From the NCBI GenBank assembly GCA_025355665.1, contig JANXZF010000138.1, positions 1 to 64,000 of the forward strand: 64,000 nt of DNA. Direction: 5' to 3'. The notes below the pieces were generated by a model, which saw only the letters and a list, made by a program, of their open reading frames with translations, had not been told where the DNA came from and ran no database searches. Shown piece after piece: positions 11,174 to 21,722 of this stretch (the stretch's first letter is position 1; each line of letters begins with the position of its first letter). A program made the translations under genes and the position numbers. Source of the stretch: Actinomycetes bacterium (GTDB lineage Bacteria > Actinomycetota > Actinomycetes > Nanopelagicales > Nanopelagicaceae).

Positions 11174-13495
11174 GTGGCTGCAAAGAGTAGAAAAAGCAGA
11201 AAAAAATCCAGCAAGGGCGCAATAGTTGGACGCGCACTTGGCGGGCTGTGGCACTTTGCGGCAAAGGCCATTGGAAGCACCGTACGATTTCTTGCACGCG
11301 GCGCGAAGGATTTGGACCCGGTCCATCAAAGAGACGGCCTAGCTTTTCTCTTCCTAGTTTTCGCACTTATAGCAGCCGCAGGTTCTTGGTTTCATCTGGA
11401 TAATCTCATCGGCAGAGTGCTTTATGACTTCTTCTACGGGATGTTCGGAAAGATTGGGTTCTTTACGCCGTTAGTACTTCTCTACTTTGCACTCAGACTT
11501 TTCCGAGTGCCCGAGGAGAAGGCAGCAACGGGGCGGATCACAGTTGGAACAGTTGCGCTCCTTGTGAGTGCAACAGGTTTGGCCCACTTGGCTAATGGAT
11601 CTGAGGGCACCGGAGCAAATGCGATGCATCACGGGGGAGGATGGATCGGATACGGCGTATCTCGTCCACTTGTGCTTTTGATGACCCCTTTACTTGCCTA
11701 TCCAGTGCTTATTTGTTTATTTCTATTTGGCATTTTGGTGATCACCGCGACACCTGTATCGCAAGTCTTCACTCGAATTAAGACTTCGGTTGTTTGGATC
11801 TATTCGAAAATCTCAGGCGGTGTCAGGAAGTCGGCCGAGGCCTTTGAGATATCCGAGTCTCCTCCATTTGAGACTCCACTTGTTGCGCAATGGCCACAGC
11901 ACGTCGAGGAAGAACTCGATGAAGAGAGTTTTGACGAAGAATTTACAGTCCCCATCCCTGTAAATACGCCAGCTTTTGACGAGCACGTTCGTGCCGAGGG
12001 TAAACGTCCAGTGCAGTTGCTGCTTACTAACGATGCAAAATACGAACTTCCGTCTCCCGATCTACTCCGTGCTGGTCCCCCCGCAAAGGCTAAGAGCAAA
12101 GCAAATGATGCAGTCGTCGCCTCCCTAACGGAGGTATTTTTGCAATTTGAAATCGATGCGACGGTGACTGGGTTTATGCGTGGGCCAACTGTGACTCGAT
12201 ATGAAGTCGAACTGGGTAACGCGGTGAAGGTTGAGCGAATTACGGCGTTGGCTAAAAACATCTCCTATGCCGTTGCAAGCAGTGAAGTACGCATACTTTC
12301 GCCCATTCCGGGCAAATCTGCCGTCGGTATTGAAATCCCTAATTCAGACCGCGAAATTGTTGCATTGGGAGATGTCCTTAGATCATCGGTGGCCGGCCAG
12401 GACCATCATCCGATGCTTGTTGCCCTGGGCAAAGATGTCGAAGGTAATTTCATTTGCGCCAACCTCGCAAAGATGCCGCACCTGTTGGTGGCAGGTGCAA
12501 CTGGCGCGGGTAAGTCCTCGATGATCAACGCAATGATTGTTTCAATCCTTATGCGTTCAACACCCGATGATGTTCGCTTGATTTTGATTGATCCAAAGCG
12601 CGTTGAACTCACCGCATACGACGGCATTCCGCACCTTATTACTCCGATTATTACAAGTCCCAAGAAGGCAGCAGATGCTTTGCAGTGGGTCGTTCGCGAA
12701 ATGGACCTTCGCTATGAGGATCTTTCGACTTTCGGATACAGGCATATTGATGATTTCAACAAGGCAGTTAGATCGGGCAAGACTGTCGCCCCTCCCGGAA
12801 GTGACCGAGTCCTAGAGCCGTATCCTTATTTGCTAATCGTCATTGACGAATTGGCAGATCTCATGATGATCGCCGCGAAAGAAGTCGAAGAGTGTGTTGT
12901 GCGAATTACCCAGTTGGCGCGATCGGCTGGGATACACCTTGTTTTGGCGACGCAACGTCCAAGCGTTGATGTTGTGACCGGATTGATCAAGGCAAATGTT
13001 CCTTCGCGCCTTTCTTTTGCAACTAGCAGCCTCGCGGATAGCCGTGTCATCTTGGATAGCGCGGGAGCCGAAAAACTTATTGGCCAAGGCGATGCACTCT
13101 TTATTCCAATGGGTGCTTCACGGGCGGTCAGAATTCAGGGAGCGTATGTATCGGAGCGAGAGATTGAAGGAGTGGTTAATTGCGTGAAAGCTCAATTGAC
13201 TCCGCGATATAGAAGTGACGTCACCGTTTCGCAGGTCCGCCAGGTCGTTAATGAAACCGAAATTGGTGATGACCTTGAGTTATTGATGCAAGCCGTGCAT
13301 TTAGTTGTCACAACCCAATTTGGATCCACATCTATGTTGCAAAGAAAATTGCGAGTTGGCTTTGCAAAAGCTGGACGTCTGATGGATCTCATGGAATCTC
13401 GAGGAATCGTTGGCCCTTCGGAGGGCTCGAAGGCTCGGGTCGTTCTTGTGAAGGTCGAGGATTTGGATGCCGTTCTGGCAACTTTGGAGGACTAA
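11174..13495 (+). CDS. ftsK: DNA translocase FtsK/SpoIIIE
   Basis: N-terminal TM segments; GATGAGKSSMINAMIVSILMR Walker A; C-terminal gamma domain QFGSTSMLQRKLRVGFAKAGRLMDLMESRGIVGPSEGSKAR. Confidence 0.96.
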   Translation: MAAKSRKSRKKSSKGAIVGRALGGLWHFAAKAIGSTVRFLARGAKDLDPVHQRDGLAFLFLVFALIAAAGSWFHLDNLIGRVLYDFFYGMFGKIGFFTPLVLLYFALRLFRVPEEKAATGRITVGTVALLVSATGLAHLANGSEGTGANAMHHGGGWIGYGVSRPLVLLMTPLLAYPVLICLFLFGILVITATPVSQVFTRIKTSVVWIYSKISGGVRKSAEAFEISESPPFETPLVAQWPQHVEEELDEESFDEEFTVPIPVNTPAFDEHVRAEGKRPVQLLLTNDAKYELPSPDLLRAGPPAKAKSKANDAVVASLTEVFLQFEIDATVTGFMRGPTVTRYEVELGNAVKVERITALAKNISYAVASSEVRILSPIPGKSAVGIEIPNSDREIVALGDVLRSSVAGQDHHPMLVALGKDVEGNFICANLAKMPHLLVAGATGAGKSSMINAMIVSILMRSTPDDVRLILIDPKRVELTAYDGIPHLITPIITSPKKAADALQWVVREMDLRYEDLSTFGYRHIDDFNKAVRSGKTVAPPGSDRVLEPYPYLLIVIDELADLMMIAAKEVEECVVRITQLARSAGIHLVLATQRPSVDVVTGLIKANVPSRLSFATSSLADSRVILDSAGAEKLIGQGDALFIPMGASRAVRIQGAYVSEREIEGVVNCVKAQLTPRYRSDVTVSQVRQVVNETEIGDDLELLMQAVHLVVTTQFGSTSMLQRKLRVGFAKAGRLMDLMESRGIVGPSEGSKARVVLVKVEDLDAVLATLED

Positions 13496-13605
13496 GTCCA
13501 GCGTGTGAGGAACTGATCGTAAAATCGGAGTACCAATTTTCGGCAATTGCGCGTTACCCTTGCCCTCTGGATCACCTGTCAGCAAGATTTGGATTAAGGC
13601 CCGTT

Positions 13606-14370
13606 ATGTCCCTCGGTACGACAATAAAAGAGTCGCGAAAGCGCGTCGGCATGAGCATCGAAAAGCTCGCCGAACGCACGAGTATCCGCACTACTTTGTT
13701 GCGTGATTTCGAGTTGGATGATTTTTCCAAATGCGGCGGCGACACCTATGCAAAGGGCCACGTTCGCAACATTGCAAATGCGTTGAGCGTCGAACCTTCC
13801 GTCTTCCTTGATCTCTATCAGACGGAACAGACGAAAGCTGAACGACCCATGTACGATCTTCTGCTTGAAAGCAAAGTCGCTCCTCCAGTTAATCAGAAGT
13901 CACGTCTTTCATTAAAGATGCTCTCAACTATTTCCGCAAGCGCTGTGGTGTTAGTTGTGGGTGGACAAATTGCATATACCAATTTTCAGCCGGCAAAAGG
14001 AAGTTCAACGAAATCTTTGATACTTTCGACATTGCCAGCAACAACGACCCCAGCACCATCGGCGACACCGACTACTACGGTTCCATCAACTGGAACTCCT
14101 GCTACGCCAATCGCAGGTTCTATCAATGTTTATGTCACGGCAAGTCGAGGCGATTCGTGGCTTTCTGTCTCGAATAGTGCTGGAGTAAGCCTCTTTGCAG
14201 GGCGCTTGAGCCAGAGCCAGAGTCAGACATTTTCTGATGCCACATCGCTCACAATTCGCTATGGAAATGCCGGGGCCGTCGATGTGGTTGTGAATGGCAC
14301 ACCAACTCCTGCTCCTGGAGCAATGGGCGAAGTCGTCGACCATACCTACGTTTCGAATTCTCTCAATTAA
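13606..14370 (+). CDS. RodZ-like helix-turn-helix membrane protein (DUF4115-like C-terminus)
   Basis: N-terminal HTH (IKESRKRVGMSIEKLAERTSIRTTLLRDFELDDF), single TM, T/P-rich linker, C-terminal domain. Confidence 0.85.
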   Translation: MSLGTTIKESRKRVGMSIEKLAERTSIRTTLLRDFELDDFSKCGGDTYAKGHVRNIANALSVEPSVFLDLYQTEQTKAERPMYDLLLESKVAPPVNQKSRLSLKMLSTISASAVVLVVGGQIAYTNFQPAKGSSTKSLILSTLPATTTPAPSATPTTTVPSTGTPATPIAGSINVYVTASRGDSWLSVSNSAGVSLFAGRLSQSQSQTFSDATSLTIRYGNAGAVDVVVNGTPTPAPGAMGEVVDHTYVSNSLN

Positions 14371-14388
14371 CTCTGTATCATCACTTCA

Positions 14389-15774
14389 ATGAATCGAACA
14401 GTTGCGGTCGTTACTTTGGGCTGCGCGCGCAATGAGGTTGATTCCGAGGAATTAGCTGGGCGATTAGCCGCGGATGGTTGGACTCTCGTGGACGACGTCG
14501 AATCTGCCGAGGTCGCTTTGGTCAATACCTGCGGTTTCATTGAGTCAGCAAAGAAGGATTCAATTGACGCACTACTGGAAGCGAATTCGCTAAAGGGTCA
14601 CGGGGTGACTCGCGCGGTCGTTGCGGTCGGATGCATGGCCGAACGCTACGGACAAGAACTTGCAAAGGCGCTTCCTGAAGCGGACGCAATCTTGAGTTTC
14701 GACGACTACAAGGACATTAGTGCGCGTCTCCAGTCGATCATCTCGGGCGAGAAACACTTTCCTCATGCGCCCAAGGATCGAAGGGCCCTTTTGCCGATAG
14801 CTCCGGTTGACCGGGTAGCCGTCCGCGATGCCCGGCTTGGGACGTCCCAGGTGGGGGCAGGAGGTTCGATGTTCAGGAAGCGTTTGGGAAGTGCACCGTG
14901 GGCGCCGCTGAAGATCGCATCAGGTTGCGATCGCAGATGTTCATTCTGCGCAATTCCCTATTTCCGCGGCTCTTTCGTATCACGAAGGCCGCTGGAAATC
15001 ATCGAAGAGGCGAAGTGGCTGGCAGGAGAGGGGGTCACTGAACTCTTCTTGGTTAGTGAGAACACCACTTCCTACGGGAAAGATTTAGGTGATCTTCGCC
15101 TGATGGAGAAAGTTTTGCCCGATCTTGCCGAGATAGATGGGATTACCCGGATACGCCTTTCGTATTTGCAGCCCGCCGAAATGCGTCCATCCCTCCTGCA
15201 GGCGATGGTCGAGCAAGACAAAGTCGTGCCGTATTTTGATCTGTCTTTCCAGCATTCAAGCGGATCGGTACTTCGAGCGATGCGCCGATTCGGCGATAGC
15301 GAAAAGTTTCTCCATCTTATTGCGCAAATCCGCGCTCTCTCACCTGAAGCCGGTATTCGCTCTAACGTGATCGTCGGCTTCCCTGGAGAGACCGAAGAGG
15401 ATTACCAAGAGTTGGTCGAATTCGTTTCCCAGGCAGAATTAGATGCGATCGGGGTTTTTGGATATTCAGATGAAGACAACACCGAGGCACTGATACTTCC
15501 GAACAAAGTTGACCCCGATGTCATTCGACATCGAGTTGATGAACTTTCGACTTTAGTCGATGAACTTGTGACCGAGCGCGCGGCGTCGAGAATCGGCGAG
15601 AGGGTCTGCGTTCTGATTGAGGACGCGGAATTGCAGGAAGGCCGTGCTGCGCACCAGGGTCCCGAAGTGGATGGAACGACTTCATTTGTAGATACTCGTT
15701 ACTCGGTTGGTGATTACGTCGAAGGTATAGTGATTGATTCCCTTGGTGCTGACTTGATTGCGAAGCCTGCATGA
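14389..15774 (+). CDS. rimO: Ribosomal protein S12 methylthiotransferase RimO
   Basis: [17 protein letters not shown], radical [26 protein letters not shown]. Confidence 0.96.
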   Translation: MNRTVAVVTLGCARNEVDSEELAGRLAADGWTLVDDVESAEVALVNTCGFIESAKKDSIDALLEANSLKGHGVTRAVVAVGCMAERYGQELAKALPEADAILSFDDYKDISARLQSIISGEKHFPHAPKDRRALLPIAPVDRVAVRDARLGTSQVGAGGSMFRKRLGSAPWAPLKIASGCDRRCSFCAIPYFRGSFVSRRPLEIIEEAKWLAGEGVTELFLVSENTTSYGKDLGDLRLMEKVLPDLAEIDGITRIRLSYLQPAEMRPSLLQAMVEQDKVVPYFDLSFQHSSGSVLRAMRRFGDSEKFLHLIAQIRALSPEAGIRSNVIVGFPGETEEDYQELVEFVSQAELDAIGVFGYSDEDNTEALILPNKVDPDVIRHRVDELSTLVDELVTERAASRIGERVCVLIEDAELQEGRAAHQGPEVDGTTSFVDTRYSVGDYVEGIVIDSLGADLIAKPA

Positions 15775-15788
15775 TCCGTCGATCTGAG

Positions 15789-16313
15789 ATGAATCTCCCT
15801 AATTCCATAACTATTTCTAGAATTCTCGCTCTTCCATTTTGCGTGTATGCACTGTTCAAAAATGGCGGAAGTGATCCTACTTGGCGGACAATTTCCTTCT
15901 CACTCTTCTTCATAGTGGGTGCCACGGATTTCTTGGACGGAAAGTTGGCGCGGGCACGCAATACGGTTACAGAATTTGGCAAACTCCTTGACCCCATTGC
16001 CGATAAAGCACTGATAGGGACGGCGCTTATCAGTCTTTCAATTCTCAATTTTCTCCCATGGTGGGTCACCATCGTGATCCTGACCCGCGAAATCGGAATA
16101 ACTATCTTTCGCCTTGCCGTGATCAATGACGGCGTCATCCCGGCAAATAGAGGTGGCAAGGTCAAGACAATCGTTCAGAACTTTGCCGCTGGCTTCTACA
16201 TACTCCCTTTGCATGCATCCTTGTACTGGTTCCGCGAGCTTTTCATGGGTGCCGCACTCGTTTTGACGGTTGTAACTGGAATTTGGTACCTAGTTGAGGC
16301 GCGAAAAGAGTAA
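15789..16313 (+). CDS. pgsA: CDP-diacylglycerol-glycerol-3-phosphate 3-phosphatidyltransferase
   Basis: MNLPNSITISRIL and CDP-alcohol phosphotransferase motif DFLDGKLARARNTVTEFGKLLDPIADK. Confidence 0.95.
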   Translation: MNLPNSITISRILALPFCVYALFKNGGSDPTWRTISFSLFFIVGATDFLDGKLARARNTVTEFGKLLDPIADKALIGTALISLSILNFLPWWVTIVILTREIGITIFRLAVINDGVIPANRGGKVKTIVQNFAAGFYILPLHASLYWFRELFMGAALVLTVVTGIWYLVEARKE

Positions 16314-16322
16314 ATTCGGACC

Positions 16323-16793
16323 ATGCATAAGGTTATGGCTTGCGCCATCATTGACGACCTTCGAAGTCGTGGAGAGAGCCTTTCTGTCGCCGAGTCGCTT
16401 ACAGGCGGTGGGTTAGGCGCAGCGATCACTGCGATACCCGGTTCCTCGGATGTATTTCTGGGAGGCGTGATTGCCTATCAAAGGGCCGTGAAGCAACAGA
16501 TTTTGAAAGTCGACAAGTCCCTGATTGATGAGTACGGGGTTGTGAGTGAAGAAGTTGCAGTAGCCATGGCCGAAGGTTCGCGAGATCTTTTCAAGTCAAC
16601 GTGGGCGATTGCTACGACTGGCGTGGCCGGTCCTGGGCCATCAGATGGTGTGGAAGCCGGGACCGTATGGATCGCAATTCGCGGCCCAATCAACCAGAGC
16701 ACCGTTTTGGCGATCCAAGGCGAGCGTGAGGAAGTGCGAAACGCCTGCCTATCCAGCGCGATTACAGCTTTTGCGCGTATCCTTGCATCCTGA
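16323..16793 (+). CDS. CinA C-terminal / nicotinamide-nucleotide amidohydrolase (PncC-type)
   Basis: [41 protein letters not shown]. Confidence 0.94.
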   Translation: MHKVMACAIIDDLRSRGESLSVAESLTGGGLGAAITAIPGSSDVFLGGVIAYQRAVKQQILKVDKSLIDEYGVVSEEVAVAMAEGSRDLFKSTWAIATTGVAGPGPSDGVEAGTVWIAIRGPINQSTVLAIQGEREEVRNACLSSAITAFARILAS

Positions 16794-16818
16794 GGAGCTG
16801 AACGTGAGGAGGGAAAAA

Positions 16819-17085
16819 ATGGTTCTATTGCGTGAACACATTGGACAATCCCTACGTTCTGCCCGCACGAGCCAGAACCGCACCCTCCGTGACGTCGCTC
16901 GCGAGGCGAGGGTCTCTCTCGGTTATCTCTCTGAAGTTGAGCGGGGTCAGAAGGAAGCTTCATCCGAATTGCTCAATTCCATCTGTCAAGCCCTGGGTCT
17001 ATCTCTTTCATTCGTCATTTCGGATGTCGCTCGCGTGATCACTTCTCGTGAGACCGTCAAACTTGTGGTCGTCGACGCTGCATAA
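16819..17085 (+). CDS. ClgR/XRE-like helix-turn-helix regulator
   Basis: [54 protein letters not shown]; follows cinA as in actinobacteria. Confidence 0.88.
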   Translation: MVLLREHIGQSLRSARTSQNRTLRDVAREARVSLGYLSEVERGQKEASSELLNSICQALGLSLSFVISDVARVITSRETVKLVVVDAA

Positions 17086-17091
17086 AGTAGC

Positions 17092-17637
17092 GTGACCTTG
17101 ACCCTGCAAATTCTTGACTCCGATGAGCCGTACAAACGTCAGATGACTTCATATCGACGTACTCGCAGTGCAATTCTCGAAGGTGCAAAGTTGTTGATTG
17201 CCACCGTCGGTTTACAACGTATGAATATGATCGATATTGCGGATACCTCAGAGGTCTCGCGCGCCACTTTATACAACCACTTTCGTGATAAGGGGAGCGT
17301 TCTACGTGCACTTCTTGAAAGTGAAATTGAACGGATCTTTCAATTCGTGGATAGCGACATATCCCCTGAGGACGCGTTGCTGGAAATCTCTCGTGCGATT
17401 TCATCTGACGCAGCTTTAAAGACAATGCGCGAGACTGATTCTGGTTTAGTCACACAGATGCTTGCTTGCACCGACGACCCTCTCTGGCAACAGATTGACG
17501 GAGGACTTAAGCCGTTGTTGGGTGAAGGCACTAAGTCCGACATCGCCCGACTCTGGTTGATAGGCCAAGTCCTTCAACCTTTAAGTCTTGAACAAAGTCG
17601 GGTGCAATCACTCGTAGTCGCATCGCTCACGCTCTAA
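17092..17637 (+). CDS. TetR-family transcriptional regulator
   Basis: N-terminal RTRSAILEGAKLLIATVGLQRMNMIDIADTSEVSRATLYNHFRDKGSVLRALLESE. Confidence 0.9.
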   Translation: MTLTLQILDSDEPYKRQMTSYRRTRSAILEGAKLLIATVGLQRMNMIDIADTSEVSRATLYNHFRDKGSVLRALLESEIERIFQFVDSDISPEDALLEISRAISSDAALKTMRETDSGLVTQMLACTDDPLWQQIDGGLKPLLGEGTKSDIARLWLIGQVLQPLSLEQSRVQSLVVASLTL

Positions 17638-17639
17638 TT

Positions 17640-18752
17640 TCAGCTTACGAAACTGTCTTGCTCTTCTCGCATTAGGCCAGACATTTGCACGGCCTTTTCG
17701 TATGCATAGACACCCCGGTCGGTTAGACCAATCTCCACGAATACTCGTGCGATGTCTCCCCATTGCTTTGCAAGTTCCCGGGAGGGTTCCAATTGCTCCA
17801 TGTGATCGCAAGCCCGAGAAAGTTCAACCCCCGATTGCTCGTAATTGCACATTCTTGCAAGCACTTTCGCAACTTGGACCAGGAGCGATGCTTTAGGGCC
17901 AGGAATCTCAGGTGGCAATTCGGTCAAGCCCTTCTTCGCATATATAAGAGCCATTTCATGGTCTTCCCGTCTCAGAGCCACTTCCGAAAGGATCTCGCAT
18001 GCGTAGGCAACACCTTCAGGGTGATTTTGAGAGGATGCCTCGAGGTAACTCGCTTCTGCTAATTTATGGATTGAGGAAAGGTCCGCGTCAGGACGCTCAA
18101 GCATTATGACGGCGGCGTTGTGATTTAATGCCAGCATCACCTTTCTAAGTCCAGCGATTTGCGTCCAATGTTTTGCTTGGTCGAGCTGGTCCTGAGCGAG
18201 GGCCAGATCACCTCGAACTTCGGCTAGCGCCGCGGATTGCCACAGTGATTGCGCACGACCTTTTGGGGAATCGGCCTGTTGGGCCAGTACCAAGGCCCGA
18301 TGCACTATTTCTTCGGCCCTAGCAGTATCTCCACGAAGAAAATGGCAACTTGAAAGTTGGCAGAGCAACTCAACAACGTCCACTTTGGGCCACGATCCGC
18401 CGTAAAGTCGGAGCATCTCCTCACCACGTGAAGCACCTATCGCGAGATTGCCCGAACGATGGCACACGTTAACGATCTCGTTGCCTACCAATGCCTGGAG
18501 GGCCGAATTTCGTTTTGGGACTTTTTCAAATAAAAGTTCGAGCTGATCCAAAATCCCAGTAAATAGACCTTGCTGAGATTTCACCTGAGCTAAGACTAAT
18601 TCCGCTCTCACTCGGGAAACTCGGGGTGCGCCTTTTTCTCTTTGGATTTCAGTGGCGATTGAGGTGGCGAGTTCAAGATTGCCGGCAGTCAAGGCGACTA
18701 TCGCCTCGTTTAAGGCGGTGTCGAAGTTCCGTCGACGAAATTGCCAAGTCAT
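17640..18752 (-). CDS. TPR-like helical repeat protein
   Basis: 370 aa, repeated A/L-rich helical pairs (e.g. ALVLAQQADSPKGRAQSLWQSAALAEVRGDLALAQDQLDQAKHW). Confidence 0.7.
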   Translation of the reverse strand: MTWQFRRRNFDTALNEAIVALTAGNLELATSIATEIQREKGAPRVSRVRAELVLAQVKSQQGLFTGILDQLELLFEKVPKRNSALQALVGNEIVNVCHRSGNLAIGASRGEEMLRLYGGSWPKVDVVELLCQLSSCHFLRGDTARAEEIVHRALVLAQQADSPKGRAQSLWQSAALAEVRGDLALAQDQLDQAKHWTQIAGLRKVMLALNHNAAVIMLERPDADLSSIHKLAEASYLEASSQNHPEGVAYACEILSEVALRREDHEMALIYAKKGLTELPPEIPGPKASLLVQVAKVLARMCNYEQSGVELSRACDHMEQLEPSRELAKQWGDIARVFVEIGLTDRGVYAYEKAVQMSGLMREEQDSFVS

Positions 18753-18816
18753 TCGTCAATGTTACCTATTGCGGCTAACCAGAGGAACTACTGTCAACTG
18801 TGAAAGTGATGCTGGT

Positions 18817-19011
18817 TCAGCCTTGGAATTGCGATAGGACTGATTTTGGTGAATGGCTCCGGATGAAAACGGGGATTTGATCGATTGGAGTTGCGACGTC
18901 GATCCATTCTCCGCTATTTCTCAGTTTGTGGTCCCAAAAGTCAATCCAGACACCTTCTGGTAAATACACTCGTTGTGTCGTAACATCCACCTCGATATCG
19001 TGGAGCGTATT
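18817..19011 (-). pseudogene. Remnant of a GH31 C-terminus
   Basis: Minus-strand translation directly after the GH66 stop, same frame: NTLHDIEVDVTTQRVYLPEGVWIDFWDHKLRNSGEWIDVATPIDQIPVFIRSHSPKSVLSQFQG*; matches end of the GH31 at 26173-28404 (EVTVAKVYLPEGDWKDFWSTQGYSGQQWIEVNAPLNRIPVFVRRDAPSLINFDLA). No start codon of its own evident. Confidence 0.85.
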
Positions 19012-20598
19012 TCAGGTATTTACCGAATAGGGAATATTGACGATCGTCCACGCCGATTCAATATCGATTTCCACGCTCAACCGTTTTCCTTCGACATTTA
19101 GCGTCTTGAGATCGAACTTCGCGCCATTCAAGCCATGGCCAAATGAAGCTTGCTGTGAAAACCCGGCCGCTTCAATGGAAATTGTCAGTTTCGATTTGGA
19201 GGAAATCGGTTTCTTTGGCGTATCCCACAAACAATCGTCCTGATCTAGCAGATTGATCACGTGGAATGTGAGTCCAGTTCGACCAGTGAAAACTCTAATC
19301 CAGAGTTGTTTAGCAATCGCTTCGTGACTGATTGGGTGAGCGGAACCAAATTTGATCTCATTGTTTACTCCGAAAGCGTTGATGAGCGTGACATCAACTC
19401 GCGTTCTATCGTATATGAGGTCGCCTGCAGCAACCAGGAAATCGTAGTAATTTTGAATAGTCTTCAATGTCGATTCCGGCGCTACATAGTTGTTTACATA
19501 GTATGCGTGGTGAAGAACTCGGCCGTCGCCTCCTGTGATCAGGTGTGATGCACCGCCAGATGTGATGCTCGCAAAAGCCAACTCAAAAGAGGCCACTGCC
19601 TCTGACTCTTCGACGCCCTTACCGATCACCCCAAATGGGTGCAGATAGGCGGAAAGTATTACGGGTTTTGAAGGGTCCAGTAGACGCGCTTTCGTGGCCA
19701 GATCAGCCAAATCCATGTAAGTGGAATGAGGATCCCAAACCTCAATATAGGTTGCGTGTTGCGGAGATTGAGTCGTTGACCACGTCGGATAGTCGTTCAC
19801 GTTGTTGAAAATAAGTTTGCACGATGGAATTTCTTTTGCCATTTCTTCCAGCATTTCCGGGAATCGGTCGGCAAGATCAACGGCGATGCCATCTGCCCTG
19901 AGTGCATTTTTTGGCCAGCCGTATTGATCAAGATGGAATGCAGTGAAGCCGAATTCGTGAGCCTTCTTCAATTCGGAGATCATGTGTTTAAGCCATAGGG
20001 GATCGGCCGGGTCGACTATCCACAAGAAATTGTCGCCGAGTGTGTAAGGATTTCCTTCGGTATCGAATAACCCCGAGTCCTTCCATCTTTCCCAACCTTC
20101 GGCATCTACGGCATAAATCGCTGCGTACCCAGATGCCGTGGCGCCAACCTTGAGGTAACCGCGAATAAGTTCTTTGATTTTTTCTGTTGAGATGTGCTGT
20201 CCAAGGGGATCTGGATAATGGGAATCAGCTGTCGTCAGAAATTCATGCTTCCAGGCCCAGTCGTAAAATTGGATAGCAGTTAGGTGAAGTTTCTGTGCCC
20301 AATTCACATAGTCTTGAGTTTGCACTGAATCTGAAAATTCGGCGATAAAGCCGTAGCGCATCCTCTCCCAAGGATCTTGAAGAACCTCGAAGGCCGAAGT
20401 GATAGTGCTTCCATCGGAGTTGGTCCACGTCAGCGAGTACGCCCCTTCAGGAAGAGTACCTAGGTTGAACTTAGTACCACTCTTTAAATCTGAAATTGGC
20501 AAGGCAAGATGAGTAACGGAAGCGGTTCCTGAATCGGGAGCTAATCCGGTGATCTCCTCCGTTGGAAGGTATGAAACCTTGTCGAATATCAGATCCAT
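19012..20598 (-). CDS. Glycoside hydrolase family 66 (dextranase / cycloisomaltooligosaccharide glucanotransferase-like), no signal peptide
   Basis: RMRYGFIAEFS, QFYDWAWKHE, GFTAFHLDQYGWPK, LIFNNVNDYPTW, ATYIEVWDPHSTY are GH66-like motifs. Confidence 0.85.
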   Translation of the reverse strand: MDLIFDKVSYLPTEEITGLAPDSGTASVTHLALPISDLKSGTKFNLGTLPEGAYSLTWTNSDGSTITSAFEVLQDPWERMRYGFIAEFSDSVQTQDYVNWAQKLHLTAIQFYDWAWKHEFLTTADSHYPDPLGQHISTEKIKELIRGYLKVGATASGYAAIYAVDAEGWERWKDSGLFDTEGNPYTLGDNFLWIVDPADPLWLKHMISELKKAHEFGFTAFHLDQYGWPKNALRADGIAVDLADRFPEMLEEMAKEIPSCKLIFNNVNDYPTWSTTQSPQHATYIEVWDPHSTYMDLADLATKARLLDPSKPVILSAYLHPFGVIGKGVEESEAVASFELAFASITSGGASHLITGGDGRVLHHAYYVNNYVAPESTLKTIQNYYDFLVAAGDLIYDRTRVDVTLINAFGVNNEIKFGSAHPISHEAIAKQLWIRVFTGRTGLTFHVINLLDQDDCLWDTPKKPISSKSKLTISIEAAGFSQQASFGHGLNGAKFDLKTLNVEGKRLSVEIDIESAWTIVNIPYSVNT

Positions 20599-20600
20599 TG

Positions 20601-21716
20601 TTAATTCACTCCTTCGTTAAGCATGAGTAGATACATCGCATGTGACCAAAGTAGAGGAGTGGCGACCGGCCCCCATCGTTTCACCCAGGGATCCACCATT
20701 TCCGGGTCCTGGGTGCCGTTGATGCTCTGCTCTGGCAATTCCAAGGTTTCGGTGGCCTGGTCAACGATCCATTGTCGGGCAGATTCGAAATCTTCTTCAT
20801 TACCCATAAGCCGGTCATACCAACCGAGCCAGCTGGTAAGGAGTATCCACTCTCCGCCACCGAAGTAGGTGTCTCCAAGGTAGCGATGAATTCCACCGGT
20901 TTGACCGCGAAGATCTGATCGGATCGCCTCGACTGTCTTCACAAAGATGGGGTCATTCAATTCAACGAGTCCGAGAGGAAGTGCTAACCAGAGCAAACTC
21001 GAATCGACGCGATCATCACTAAGTCCTTTGCAAAATCGTCCATTCCTTACAAAGTTGGCGAGTAGGGCCTTGCGGACTTCTTTGGCCTCTAAGACATACT
21101 TATATTCGCCCAAAAGTATTCCCGCGCTTTTGAGGCCCGCAGAGATCGCAGCGACAGTCGACGCATGCTGCCCGTCTCCAAATTCCTCCCAACAGTCAAA
21201 GCAATTGGTCTTCCAGGTTGCGGACAGGTATCTAGCAACAAGGTCAACTACTTCTGCATTAAAGTCGGTATTTCCCAATTTATCGTGGTGCCTTCTTAGT
21301 TCGGCAAGCCACAGGCCGTAGCCATCCAACTGATAATTGGGCCATGCCGAATTCTCCAATTCACCGAAAGTCTCTAGAGCGCCGTCCAACGTATAGCGAG
21401 TCGGGAGCATCTCATCCATGTGTGGCATTTCGCCGTTATCAAGGCGGAGAATGAGTGATTCAGCAGCAACCTTCTGTTCTAAGAGTGTGCGTTCTGCCCA
21501 TCGATGGAATCTTGTAGCCGAATCGGAATTACCAACGGAATCCATCGCCATGGCGCAATAAGCGCCATCTCGCAACCAAGAAAATTTGTATGTTGGGAAA
21601 TTCGGGGAAGCGACGTACGCGCCGGAAGGTGCCTGACCAGCAAGTATGACCTCAATACTTTTTAGACCCAGCCCCCCATCGGCGGTTATCAAGGGAGTGT
21701 ACAAGGGGAAGGTCAT
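20601..21716 (-). CDS. GH15-family glucoamylase-like / exo-acting alpha-glucan hydrolase
   Basis: SGAYVASPNFPTYKFSWLRDGAYCAMAMDSVG; C-terminal ATPLLWSHAMYLLM. Confidence 0.85.
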   Translation of the reverse strand: MTFPLYTPLITADGGLGLKSIEVILAGQAPSGAYVASPNFPTYKFSWLRDGAYCAMAMDSVGNSDSATRFHRWAERTLLEQKVAAESLILRLDNGEMPHMDEMLPTRYTLDGALETFGELENSAWPNYQLDGYGLWLAELRRHHDKLGNTDFNAEVVDLVARYLSATWKTNCFDCWEEFGDGQHASTVAAISAGLKSAGILLGEYKYVLEAKEVRKALLANFVRNGRFCKGLSDDRVDSSLLWLALPLGLVELNDPIFVKTVEAIRSDLRGQTGGIHRYLGDTYFGGGEWILLTSWLGWYDRLMGNEEDFESARQWIVDQATETLELPEQSINGTQDPEMVDPWVKRWGPVATPLLWSHAMYLLMLNEGVN

Positions 21717-21722
21717 TGTTCT

